Of a stretch of 35,090 bases of DNA, positions 1-6,061 are shown one piece after another (position 1 is the stretch's first letter; every line of letters starts with the position of its first letter). The position numbers were made by a program, and so were the translations under genes. Origin of the DNA: an uncultured Candidatus Saccharibacteria bacterium. GTDB lineage: Bacteria; Patescibacteriota; Saccharimonadia; Saccharimonadales; Saccharimonadaceae. The notes under the pieces are model-generated. The model was not told the DNA's origin, ran no database searches, and saw only the letters and a list, made by a program, of their open reading frames with translations. Where the stretch lies: NCBI GenBank assembly GCA_947168825.1, contig CAMVNH010000005.1, positions 1 through 35,090 on the forward strand, written 5' to 3'.

Positions 1-113
1 CTATTCCACTAACGGTCTAACTCTACGCCCTGTCTACTAGTTGGGGTACCATTCATCACCCTCGCTTCCTCCCTGGAACAGGCCCTTAAATAGCCCCATC
101 CACCAAAATATGT
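1..113. other. Unassigned window edge
   Basis: I cannot assign this stretch. On the minus strand there is a 20-codon ORF (99 to 37, ATG to TAG), but it lacks the extended -10 seen before other genes here. Part of the minus strand faintly resembles a small SRP RNA (GGAAGC, GACAGGGC), but the invariant AGCAG side of the symmetric loop is absent. It may be the edge of a feature lying outside the window. Confidence 0.2.
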
Positions 114-119
114 TACAAT
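111..119 (+). promoter_or_regulatory. Extended -10 promoter of the 34-aa ORF
   Basis: TGTTACAAT, an extended -10 (TGN plus TACAAT at 114-119), ends exactly 6 nt before the ATG at 126. The same geometry precedes most first genes of transcription units in this window. No convincing -35 is visible. Confidence 0.5.
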
Positions 120-125
120 ATAACT

Positions 126-230
126 ATGCAGGATGAAGAATTACTAAGCAAGAAACGTGCCATCGAACTATGCGACAGCGGCAAAATCGACGACTTCGAA
201 ATCGGCACAACCGAAGGACTAAAACAATAA
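126..230 (+). CDS. 34-aa micro-protein, unknown function
   Basis: This short ORF encodes a charged 34-residue peptide beginning MQDEELLSKK and ending TTEGLKQ. It has no membrane segment and no motif that I recognise; a helical first half rich in Glu, Lys and Leu is likely. There is no Shine-Dalgarno site. Instead an extended -10 (TGTTACAAT, 111-119) sits exactly 6 nt upstream of the ATG, as at the other leaderless genes here, which is the main reason to believe it is expressed. It lies convergent to the GH57 gene, 39 nt from that gene's stop. It could be a truncated remnant of a larger protein or a genuine small protein; only conservation in relatives would decide. Confidence 0.45.
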   Translation: MQDEELLSKKRAIELCDSGKIDDFEIGTTEGLKQ

Positions 231-269
231 CGAAGATCAGGCAAAATACGATATTAATAAGCTGTAAGC

Positions 270-1472
270 TTACCCAGCCTGTTTCAGCCGCCACTCCAAA
301 TCGCGCAAGATGTTCATATAGTACATAAATGCGTCAAACGGGGAATCATAAGCCGAGAAATAGGCGTGGACATCGCCGTCGTTCCAGTACTTTGTACACA
401 TGTAGTATGCGTGATCTGAAGTTGTTAATCTTCGAAAATCAGAGATTAATTTGTTGTCTCCGGTCTCAAAAATCGCCGAACGCATTTCGTATAAGTTATT
501 CATCGCTTCTTGTTGCATCTCATTACTCATCCAAGCCGAAAGATCTCGTTCTGTGTCTGCCCAGGTGACCGTCGAAGGCATCGAGACTTCGTCTACCGGC
601 TCTTCTAGTTCGGCCGCTTCCGAAACGGTTACGAATTTATTGTCGTAGACTGATAGCCAGCGCTGTACTAGCGCGTCGAAGAAATCGAAAATTCCTGTAT
701 CCGCCCATTGGTGTTCGCCAAAGGTTTCGAAATCCATGAATAAGTTTACTACTGGCCCACGCAAGAAATCCATGTCCATCCAGTGTAGGTATTTGTCGAC
801 CGTTAGCGGCCATTCACTCCATCCGCGGTTCGAAAAACGAAATGCAATATCGTCTGATAATCGATAGTTTTTTAGGAGTAAACGTGTGTTTCGGGCGCCT
901 TCTGGGCGATAAACATGGTTTGGCGAACGCCAGCCGAGGACCTTGTCCCAGCCTTCTGCTAGTACGGCTTTGAAGCCGCGCTCGTCGCACCAGCGTCCAA
1001 GCTCGTTGTTGTATGCTAGCTCTGTGTTGCGGAAAACTTGCGGACGTACGCCAAAAGTATGATAGACTTTTTGGTAGTGTAGCTTTACTTGCTCCTCGAA
1101 CTCAGCACGGTCGTAGAAGAAACTCATCGAATGATAGTAAGTTTCCGACACGATTTCGACTCGCCCAGTTGAGGTCATCCGTCGAATTTGCTCAATCAGC
1201 TCTGGTGCCCATTCCTCGGCTTGTTCCAGCCAAGTTCCGGTAATCGAAAGCGAGACTTTAAATCCAGGGAACTTCTGCAGATTTCGCTCCAAGGCCTCAA
1301 GCATTGGACGGTAAGATTTATCCGCCACTTTCTCGAAGATTCGCTGGTTATTCTGTTTGTCGTAGTAGTCAATTTCATCCCAGTAATTATGGTCGTGGGC
1401 TACATCAAAAATGCTATATCGCTCATAGCGGTACGGCTGATGCATGTGTAGATAGAGACAGATTGCCCTCAC
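270..1472 (-). CDS. Glycoside hydrolase family 57 protein (alpha-amylase / alpha-glucan-active)
   Basis: This 400-aa protein has the ordered conserved regions of GH57: HQP at residues 11-13, GRVEIVSE at 103-110, a nucleophile region NTELAYNN with Glu151, and MDFETFGEH at 246-254 with Asp247 as likely acid/base. GH57 enzymes hydrolyse or rearrange alpha-1,4/1,6 glucans by a retaining mechanism. There is no signal peptide, so a cytoplasmic enzyme is inferred. The start is GTG at 1472, chosen because a GGAGGT site (1482-1487) lies 9-10 nt upstream. It follows the GT4 gene by 30 nt on the same strand, so the two are probably one operon for making and trimming an intracellular alpha-glucan. Amylase versus branching or transferase activity cannot be told from sequence alone. 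At 400 aa it resembles short amylase-type members more than the longer branching enzymes. Confidence 0.85.
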   Translation of the reverse strand: MRAICLYLHMHQPYRYERYSIFDVAHDHNYWDEIDYYDKQNNQRIFEKVADKSYRPMLEALERNLQKFPGFKVSLSITGTWLEQAEEWAPELIEQIRRMTSTGRVEIVSETYYHSMSFFYDRAEFEEQVKLHYQKVYHTFGVRPQVFRNTELAYNNELGRWCDERGFKAVLAEGWDKVLGWRSPNHVYRPEGARNTRLLLKNYRLSDDIAFRFSNRGWSEWPLTVDKYLHWMDMDFLRGPVVNLFMDFETFGEHQWADTGIFDFFDALVQRWLSVYDNKFVTVSEAAELEEPVDEVSMPSTVTWADTERDLSAWMSNEMQQEAMNNLYEMRSAIFETGDNKLISDFRRLTTSDHAYYMCTKYWNDGDVHAYFSAYDSPFDAFMYYMNILRDLEWRLKQAG

Positions 1473-1502
1473 CCTAAAATTACCTCCAAAATTTAAACAT
1501 GT

Positions 1503-2717
1503 TTATGTTTTCTCTATTTCATTATAGACCGAAATAATTTTTTTCGCAATATCTCTCCACGAGATTTTTTGATATTCTCGCGCAATTCCATCACGCAAGG
1601 TGTACTGCAAGCCAGAAGATCTCGCAATCGCAATAATTTCATCCGCCAATTTTTCTTCGTCCCAAAAATCATAACGCATTGCGCTGCGGATTACTTCTGC
1701 TACACCAGATTGTTTGGTTAAAATTAATGCATCGCCATGGTGTGCCGCCTCTAGCGCGGTCAAACCGAAAGGTTCCGAAATCGAACTCATCACGAAAATA
1801 TCGGAAAGTTGGTAGATATCGCGAAGCTGCTTACCACGCACAAAACCCGTAAAAACTACATTTTTAGAGATTTTATATTTGGCGCTCATTTCGAGTAGCT
1901 CATTTTTTTGCTCGCCATCTCCAGCGAACACAAAGATTAGGCGTGGTTCTTTCGACAATGCTTTTGCCGCTGCCCGCATCATGTTTGCGAGGCCTTTCTG
2001 CAAGGTAAAGCGCCCCACCGTCGATACGATTGTATAGCCTAGCTCTTTCATCATCTCGAGGTATTTGTAGTCATCTCGGTCGTATTCGTACGCTGATTTT
2101 AGAAAAGCCTCGTCCAGTGAGTTATATACTACAGAAATCTTGTCTAGTGGGATGTCATATTTTTCGTGAATTTCTTGTCGCGTCGCCTGAGAAACCGCGA
2201 TAATTTTATCTGCGAGCATCAGCCCCTCACGTTCGATTGCATGGATTACTGGGTTTCCACCATGCATTCCCGAACGGTCGTATTCTGTTGCGTGTACGTG
2301 CGCCACTAGTGGCACCCCGTAATTTTTCTTTGCCAGCACCCCAGCCTCAAACGTCAACCAATCGTGCGCATGTACCACGTCTGGTTTATACTCCATCAAA
2401 TATTTTTCTACGAATTTGCAATAATCTTTTTGCACTTCCCGAATCGACACCATTTTTTCTTTGTTAGCGGTCGGAATAATCATCTCCTCAATTTTGTCAG
2501 AGCTGTATGCTCCGCCTCCGTATCGATAAATCGGGTCAAGCTTAGTCGCCGAAAGCACCTTCATAAACTCAATCTCAGGATGATCGGCAGTATAAGGGAC
2601 CACAAAATCAATCTCTACGCCATCCTTCGCGAGCGCACGCGCCAAATTTAGACACGCCACTCCGAGTCCTCCACTATTATGCGGCGGTAACTCCCAACCA
2701 AGCATAAGTATCTTCAT
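1503..2717 (-). CDS. GT4 glycosyltransferase, glycogen/starch synthase-like
   Basis: This 404-aa GT-B fold glycosyltransferase begins MKILMLGWELPPHNSGGLG; the SGGLG loop near residues 15-19 corresponds to the nucleotide-sugar contact of glycogen synthases. Other marks are HAHDW (116-120), VGRFTLQKG (234-242) and SEPFGLTALEAA (314-325), the EX7E motif with Glu315 and Glu323. It probably transfers glucose from ADP- or UDP-glucose to an alpha-glucan. The frame is open 39 nt further upstream, but the start at 2717 is preferred. It matches the family N-terminus and lies 6 nt after a perfect extended -10 (TGTTATAAT), so the mRNA is probably leaderless. It heads an operon with the GH57 gene. A trehalose- or sucrose-type GT4 specificity remains possible. 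Confidence 0.85.
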   Translation of the reverse strand: MKILMLGWELPPHNSGGLGVACLNLARALAKDGVEIDFVVPYTADHPEIEFMKVLSATKLDPIYRYGGGAYSSDKIEEMIIPTANKEKMVSIREVQKDYCKFVEKYLMEYKPDVVHAHDWLTFEAGVLAKKNYGVPLVAHVHATEYDRSGMHGGNPVIHAIEREGLMLADKIIAVSQATRQEIHEKYDIPLDKISVVYNSLDEAFLKSAYEYDRDDYKYLEMMKELGYTIVSTVGRFTLQKGLANMMRAAAKALSKEPRLIFVFAGDGEQKNELLEMSAKYKISKNVVFTGFVRGKQLRDIYQLSDIFVMSSISEPFGLTALEAAHHGDALILTKQSGVAEVIRSAMRYDFWDEEKLADEIIAIARSSGLQYTLRDGIAREYQKISWRDIAKKIISVYNEIEKT

Positions 2718-2723
2718 GTAACT

Positions 2724-2732
2724 ATTATAACA
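2724..2732 (-). promoter_or_regulatory. Leaderless extended -10 promoter of the GT4 gene
   Basis: On the minus strand this reads TGTTATAAT, followed by six bases (AGTTAC) and then the ATG at 2717. No Shine-Dalgarno site fits in this space. Confidence 0.75.
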
Positions 2733-2739
2733 CGGTATA

Positions 2740-2777
2740 ATTATTTTTTGTAGCATGAAGTCACTACAAAAAATAAT
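2740..2777. repeat. Perfect 14-bp inverted repeat between divergent promoters
   Basis: ATTATTTTTTGTAG (2740-2753) and its exact reverse complement CTACAAAAAATAAT (2764-2777) are separated by 10 nt. A second inverted pair interlocks with it: TAGCATGAA (2751-2759) with TTCATGCTA (2781-2789). The element lies between the outward promoters of the GT4 gene and tRNA-Trp. It could be a regulator site, a cruciform, or a trace of promoter duplication. Confidence 0.75.
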
Positions 2778-2784
2778 GAATTCA

Positions 2785-2793
2785 TGCTATAAT
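2785..2793 (+). promoter_or_regulatory. Extended -10 promoter of tRNA-Trp
   Basis: TGCTATAAT, with the -10 hexamer at 2788-2793, ends 10 nt before the first base of the tRNA at 2804. This would give a short 5' leader for RNase P to remove. Confidence 0.65.
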
Positions 2794-2803
2794 AAGCACA
2801 CAA

Positions 2804-2879
2804 AGGGGTATAGCTCAGTTGGTAGAGCACAGGTCTCCAAAACCTGGTGTCGGGGGTTCAAGTCCCTCTGCCCCTGCCA
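2804..2879 (+). tRNA. tRNA-Trp (anticodon CCA)
   Basis: A full 76-nt cloverleaf. The acceptor stem AGGGGTA pairs with TGCCCCT, the D arm is GCTC/GAGC, the anticodon stem is CAGGT/ACCTG with loop CTCCAAA (anticodon CCA), and the T arm is GGGGG-TTCAAGT-CCCTC. The 3' CCA is encoded. CCA reads UGG (Trp). TGA is used as a stop in this window, for example at 11589-11591. Confidence 0.95.
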
Positions 2880-2885
2880 TAGTCA

Positions 2886-3431
2886 TTAAACGCCGGGCGA
2901 AAATTGTTTTAACTTCGCGCGGTGATTTTTATAGCGAGGATCATGTTCGCCTACTTCATCCCAAAACTCGGCCGAATGATCCATATGATGAAGATGCGCC
3001 AGTTCATGCAGAATCACATAATCGCGCAGTACTTCCGGCACTTGCATTAGCCCAATATTCAGCGAGATAGTTCCCGAAGATGAACAGCTCCCCCAACGTG
3101 TATTAGCATGCGAAAGCCGCACCTTGTCATATCGATAACCGTAACGTTTTGCCCAATATTCTAGACGATAGGGAAGGTATTCTTTCGCTTTTTTCATCAA
3201 AATCTTTTTCTTCGCATCTCGTGCTCGCTGCAACGAAGGGTCTTTAATCGGTAACTTTGCTCGCACCATTTCACGATTTTGCGCCAAAAATCTTTTCGCC
3301 AAAAAAGACGACGTATATTTTGGCACCGACATCTGTAGCCGTCCAGAAGTGGACACCGAAAACCTTACGCCACGGGCCAGCGCGTTTTTCCGGACCACCA
3401 CTTCACCAAATTCGGAATCTTGCAGAATCAT
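2886..3431 (-). CDS. YgjP-like zinc metallopeptidase domain protein (M48/DUF45 type)
   Basis: This 181-aa protein carries the zinc motif HELAHLHHMDHSAEFW (142-157), with His142, Glu143, His146 and probably His152 as the active-site set. The family signature TRWGSCSSSGTISLN precedes it at 111-125. This combination defines the YgjP/WLM-like group of small predicted metal-dependent proteases, in Escherichia coli often next to restriction or housekeeping genes and of unproven substrate. There is no signal peptide or membrane segment, so it should be cytoplasmic. Its ATG overlaps the stop of the upstream kinase gene by one base (TAATG), which points to translational coupling. The stop lies 7 nt from the convergent tRNA-Trp. 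Confidence 0.85.
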   Translation of the reverse strand: MILQDSEFGEVVVRKNALARGVRFSVSTSGRLQMSVPKYTSSFLAKRFLAQNREMVRAKLPIKDPSLQRARDAKKKILMKKAKEYLPYRLEYWAKRYGYRYDKVRLSHANTRWGSCSSSGTISLNIGLMQVPEVLRDYVILHELAHLHHMDHSAEFWDEVGEHDPRYKNHRAKLKQFSPGV

Positions 3432-3916
3432 TACTCAGCAAGCTGCGAAAGCACGGCCTTGAGCTGGGTCTCAAAAGTATGCTTACCAGAAAGCACGATT
3501 GGATGCTCTTCTTCGGACGGAGCCTCAAGAATCGCCACCTTTGCGTCGTAAGCTTCCTTCGCCTTTGCTACCGACTTCAGGCGCGTTTTAAGCCGCGACT
3601 TAATCGTGCTTACGTCGGTTTGAATCCAGACGAGCGACGGCGTATAACCGCGAGAACGGAAAAGTTTTTTAATCTCATCACGCTCTGCGACCGTGTCTAG
3701 CCCGCCCTCAATGATGATATTCGCCCCAGTTTGAGCTAAGAGGTCTAGGATCACTAGCTGTTTCTCACGCGAAAAACCGCTGTCCGTCTCTAGCTCGTTT
3801 AAGTTATAATATGGCGCCCGAAATTGACGAGAAAACTTCTCGCAGAATGTTGTCTTGCCACTGGCTGGCGCACCGAAAACCAGAATGGCCCTTGACTGTG
3901 ATCTGTTACCTTCCAT
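3431..3916 (-). CDS. Small P-loop kinase / AAA-type NTPase
   Basis: This 161-aa protein is a single P-loop domain: Walker A GAPASGKT at residues 15-22, a Walker-B-like strand NIIIEGG in the middle, and an Arg/Lys-rich segment (KSRLKTRLKS) where small kinases place their lid. This resembles AAA_33/zeta-type or nucleotide and polynucleotide kinases. The phosphate acceptor cannot be read from the sequence. It is translationally coupled to the downstream YgjP-like gene. A TGTTACAAT extended -10 lies 9 nt before the ATG, inside the 3' end of the YhhN-like gene, so it may have its own nearly leaderless transcript as well as read-through from upstream. Confidence 0.7.
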   Translation of the reverse strand: MEGNRSQSRAILVFGAPASGKTTFCEKFSRQFRAPYYNLNELETDSGFSREKQLVILDLLAQTGANIIIEGGLDTVAERDEIKKLFRSRGYTPSLVWIQTDVSTIKSRLKTRLKSVAKAKEAYDAKVAILEAPSEEEHPIVLSGKHTFETQLKAVLSQLAE

Positions 3917-3923
3917 AATGTTT

Positions 3924-4601
3924 CTATTGTAACATAGTTTTATTCAGTTTTGAACTATTTGAGATAAAAATTTGCGATGGATAGTAAAAAGCCCATGCAA
4001 AATAATTAGCGAACCCATAGAGCGCCGCCGGTAGTACACCGATAAAGGATAGATATGAACCCGCTACACATATATCGCATAGCACAAATAAAATAAAACC
4101 AACATACGCGCACCAAGAGCCCATAGATGGGTGCTCTCTGTACCATTTCCAAGATAAATATATGTTTACCATCAGTGTTAGTCCATAAATTCCCGCCGAT
4201 ATAAAAATCGGATCAATTTCCCCAGTCGCACCAAAAATCATCGCCCCCGCAACTAACACGACATACCACCAAAGATTCCGCATCTTTATTTGCCACAGCC
4301 TCCCCAGATGTGTCAGTTGTGCCAAGCAGAACACCATCACCCCTATAAGAGAAACGTTATCTACCACCAAAATCGTATCCGCAAGCAAAGTTAGCGCTAG
4401 CGCTATCTGCAACATAAAATCTTGGCTAAATTTCTGATGCGCATAAACCAGTGTCAAGGCTACTCCTGTGTACCTTAATACTGTCGCACCCCAAAAGGTA
4501 GGAAAGCATCCCGCAAGCACCAAAAATCCGCCATAAATCAGGGTCCAACAGATAAGCCAACCCCTGTCAGCAGTATTAAATTGCTTGAGAAAATGCTGCA
4601 T
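3924..4601 (-). CDS. YhhN-like polytopic membrane protein (lysoplasmalogenase-type fold)
   Basis: This is a very hydrophobic 225-aa protein with about seven predicted transmembrane segments. Regions such as LADTILVVDNVSLIGVMVFC and FVLCDICVAGSYL resemble the conserved acidic-residue helices of the YhhN/TMEM86 family, which contains ether-lipid (lysoplasmalogen) hydrolases. Family membership is a tentative reading by eye and the substrate is unknown. The frame is open to an ATG at 4619, but that codon would lie between the -35 and -10 boxes. The start at 4601 is chosen because TTGACA-N17-TATGCT ends exactly 6 nt before it, the leaderless geometry used elsewhere here. The gene is divergent from the first sortase-like gene and shares its promoter region. 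Confidence 0.65.
   Translation of the reverse strand: MQHFLKQFNTADRGWLICWTLIYGGFLVLAGCFPTFWGATVLRYTGVALTLVYAHQKFSQDFMLQIALALTLLADTILVVDNVSLIGVMVFCLAQLTHLGRLWQIKMRNLWWYVVLVAGAMIFGATGEIDPIFISAGIYGLTLMVNIYLSWKWYREHPSMGSWCAYVGFILFVLCDICVAGSYLSFIGVLPAALYGFANYFAWAFYYPSQIFISNSSKLNKTMLQ
3926..3934 (-). promoter_or_regulatory. Extended -10 promoter of the small kinase gene
   Basis: The minus strand reads TGTTACAAT, with TACAAT 9 nt before the kinase ATG at 3916. It overlaps the stop codon of the upstream gene (3924-3926), so the promoter is partly coding sequence. Confidence 0.5.
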
Positions 4602-4607
4602 ACCATA

Positions 4608-4648
4608 AGCATAAAACACTTGACAAAAAATGTCAAGAGTGGTATAAT
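4608..4648. promoter_or_regulatory. Interleaved divergent promoters sharing a TTGACA palindrome
   Basis: The plus-strand promoter has -35 TTGACA (4620-4625), a 17-nt spacer and -10 TATAAT (4643-4648, extended by TGG), and drives the sortase-like gene at 4687. The minus-strand promoter has -35 TTGACA (4636-4631), a 17-nt spacer and -10 TATGCT (4613-4608), and drives the YhhN-like gene. The two -35 boxes are the arms of the 17-bp palindrome TTGACAAAAAATGTCAA, so each promoter's spacer contains the other's -35 and RNA polymerase could occupy only one at a time. Confidence 0.8.
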
Positions 4649-4686
4649 GGAAGTAACCTGTAGAGCAGGAGTTAATTGGAGTTTTT

Positions 4687-5436
4687 ATGGGGTCAAAGGT
4701 TGAAATTAATTATATTTCGCCTAAATCTACCATTTTGGCGAAAAGCAATATCCGCGGCTTAGTTATGCCACTTATTTTGGCAGTATCGCTTTTTACTAGC
4801 TTCATCAATGCTGGTCTCATTCCTATGCCAAAGTCAGTTCCTGCCGACACTGCTCCAACGACTTCGTCTTCTAGCCTCGAGAAGCTTGAAAAAATTGAAA
4901 CCCCAGCTTCTTCTATCTCCACTATCAAGACTTCTTATGCTCAAAATAAAAAGACCCCATTCCGCACTACTAGAACTACTAATAAAGCCGCCTCTTCTAT
5001 CTCTACTGCTAGCAGCTCGACCACGCAGCCTAGCCAGCCTTCTTCCTATTTCACTATCAACGGTCGGTCTAGCGCCATCTTTAACGTTGCAAGTAATATC
5101 AACGCTTTCCCAGATGCTGGCAGAAGTATCGGCTTCTATCGCGGTAAGTTTTTCTACGGCCACCGTCACTCTAGTGTGTTTGGTCAGCTCGCTTCCGCCA
5201 ATGTTGGCAACACCGTCAGTATCACCTTGAACGGCGCAACTTCCGCATATCGCATTTCTAATAAAATCACTCTTGAATGGAATGATGCCAACAGTAACCG
5301 TGGTAATTTTTACAACGCCATCGACAATAACGGCGTACGGCACAAATACGCTCTCCAGACCTGTGCCGGTAGCACCGTCACTCTTCCAAACGGCGCTACT
5401 CGCTCCTCGCACATCACTTACGTTTTTCTAGACTAA
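4687..5436 (+). CDS. Atypical sortase-family protein with Ser/Thr-rich linker
   Basis: This 249-aa protein has an N-terminal membrane anchor (about residues 24-44), a long low-complexity Ser/Thr linker (about 55-120) and a C-terminal domain with the sortase triad in order: GHRHSS with His159, LQTCAG with Cys226 and TRSSHIT with Arg239. Sortases are membrane-anchored cysteine transpeptidases that cleave a sorting motif and join proteins to the wall or each other. A linker this long is unusual and would let the domain reach through a wall. It is transcribed from 4620-4648 with a real leader (about 4655-4686) and a GGAG site 5 nt from the ATG, unlike most first genes here. A second sortase follows 48 nt downstream. 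No LPXTG-type substrate is encoded in the window. Confidence 0.7.
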   Translation: MGSKVEINYISPKSTILAKSNIRGLVMPLILAVSLFTSFINAGLIPMPKSVPADTAPTTSSSSLEKLEKIETPASSISTIKTSYAQNKKTPFRTTRTTNKAASSISTASSSTTQPSQPSSYFTINGRSSAIFNVASNINAFPDAGRSIGFYRGKFFYGHRHSSVFGQLASANVGNTVSITLNGATSAYRISNKITLEWNDANSNRGNFYNAIDNNGVRHKYALQTCAGSTVTLPNGATRSSHITYVFLD

Positions 5437-5464
5437 AAAACACTAGCTTTCTTCATCCCACTTG

Positions 5465-5473
5465 TGCTATAAT
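5465..5473 (+). promoter_or_regulatory. Extended -10 promoter of the second sortase
   Basis: TGCTATAAT (hexamer 5468-5473) lies 11 nt before the ATG at 5485. This predicts a 5' UTR of only a few bases with no Shine-Dalgarno site. Confidence 0.6.
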
Positions 5474-5484
5474 CATAAGCATAA

Positions 5485-6054
5485 ATGGGAAGTGTCATAT
5501 ATCAAGATTTTTCGGACGTCCGTCCTCTAAGGCTTAAACGCCATCACTGGAGTGTTCGTCATACAAAAATAGCGATCCTAATCTTTTATTTGCTTGCTAT
5601 CCCTACCTACCTCATTATCGGCCTGCAGCCTTCTTCCACATCCATGGCCGAGACTTTGGCCGCCGAAAGTCAAAACGCTTCTGGTTTCCTCATTATCAAT
5701 AGTATCGGCCTTTCCACTCCGGTCGTCGATGTGGCGCTTCAAAATCGCGTCCTTTCAGCTCCAGAATATATCGCCGGCAGTTTTAGCTCCGAGCCACATA
5801 AGACTCTGCTCATTGGCCACTCGTCTACGATTTTCCAAAACCTAAAAGATGTCAAATTCAGCGACATTGTAGACTATAACGAACATTCTTATCGCGTCGT
5901 AAATATTGAAACTCGCGCCAAAGAAGATATTTCCATGTCTCACATCCTTAAAGGTGAGACTGTTGACACTATCGTTTTGATGACTTGCACCGGTCAGAGT
6001 ATTGGCACTAATGATTATAGCCACCGCCTTATTATTACCGCCGAAGCAGTTTAA
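5485..6054 (+). CDS. Sortase (class D/E/F-like)
   Basis: This 189-aa sortase has a cytoplasmic basic N-terminus, one transmembrane anchor (about residues 27-47) and a compact catalytic domain: LLIGHSSTIF with His112, VLMTCTG with Cys168 and SHRLII with Arg181. The length and TLxTC-like motif fit housekeeping or pilin-type class D/E/F sortases rather than class A or B. It would act outside the membrane and couple surface proteins to an acceptor. The start is fixed by an extended -10 only 11 nt upstream. It follows the Ser/Thr-linker sortase in tandem and may work with it on different substrates or in sequence. Its stop is 7 nt from the convergent GH97 stop. Confidence 0.85.
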   Translation: MGSVIYQDFSDVRPLRLKRHHWSVRHTKIAILIFYLLAIPTYLIIGLQPSSTSMAETLAAESQNASGFLIINSIGLSTPVVDVALQNRVLSAPEYIAGSFSSEPHKTLLIGHSSTIFQNLKDVKFSDIVDYNEHSYRVVNIETRAKEDISMSHILKGETVDTIVLMTCTGQSIGTNDYSHRLIITAEAV

Positions 6055-6061
6055 TTTCAAA

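Noticed and set aside
37-99. 20-codon minus-strand ORF starting MGLFKGLF
   Set aside because: Very short, without a Shine-Dalgarno site or the extended -10 at 6 nt seen at other leaderless genes; chance is likely.
1-100. Possible small SRP RNA on the minus strand (GGAAGC, GATGA and GACAGGGC pieces in the expected order)
   Set aside because: The invariant AGCAG side of the symmetric loop is missing, the tetraloop does not form well, and the region also reads as a short ORF. The similarity is too weak to call; a covariance-model search with flanking sequence would decide.
258-272. TAAGCT-GTA-AGCTTA palindrome at the GH57 stop as a terminator
   Set aside because: Short A/T-rich stem and no T-tract on the minus strand.
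2804-2879. tRNA-Trp as a sign of TGA recoded to Trp or Gly
   Set aside because: The anticodon is CCA, which reads only UGG, and TGA serves as a real stop at 11589-11591 and at the end of the GT2 gene.
4602-4619. Upstream ATG at 4619 for the YhhN-like protein
   Set aside because: It would lie in the spacer between the minus-strand -35 and -10, upstream of the transcription start.
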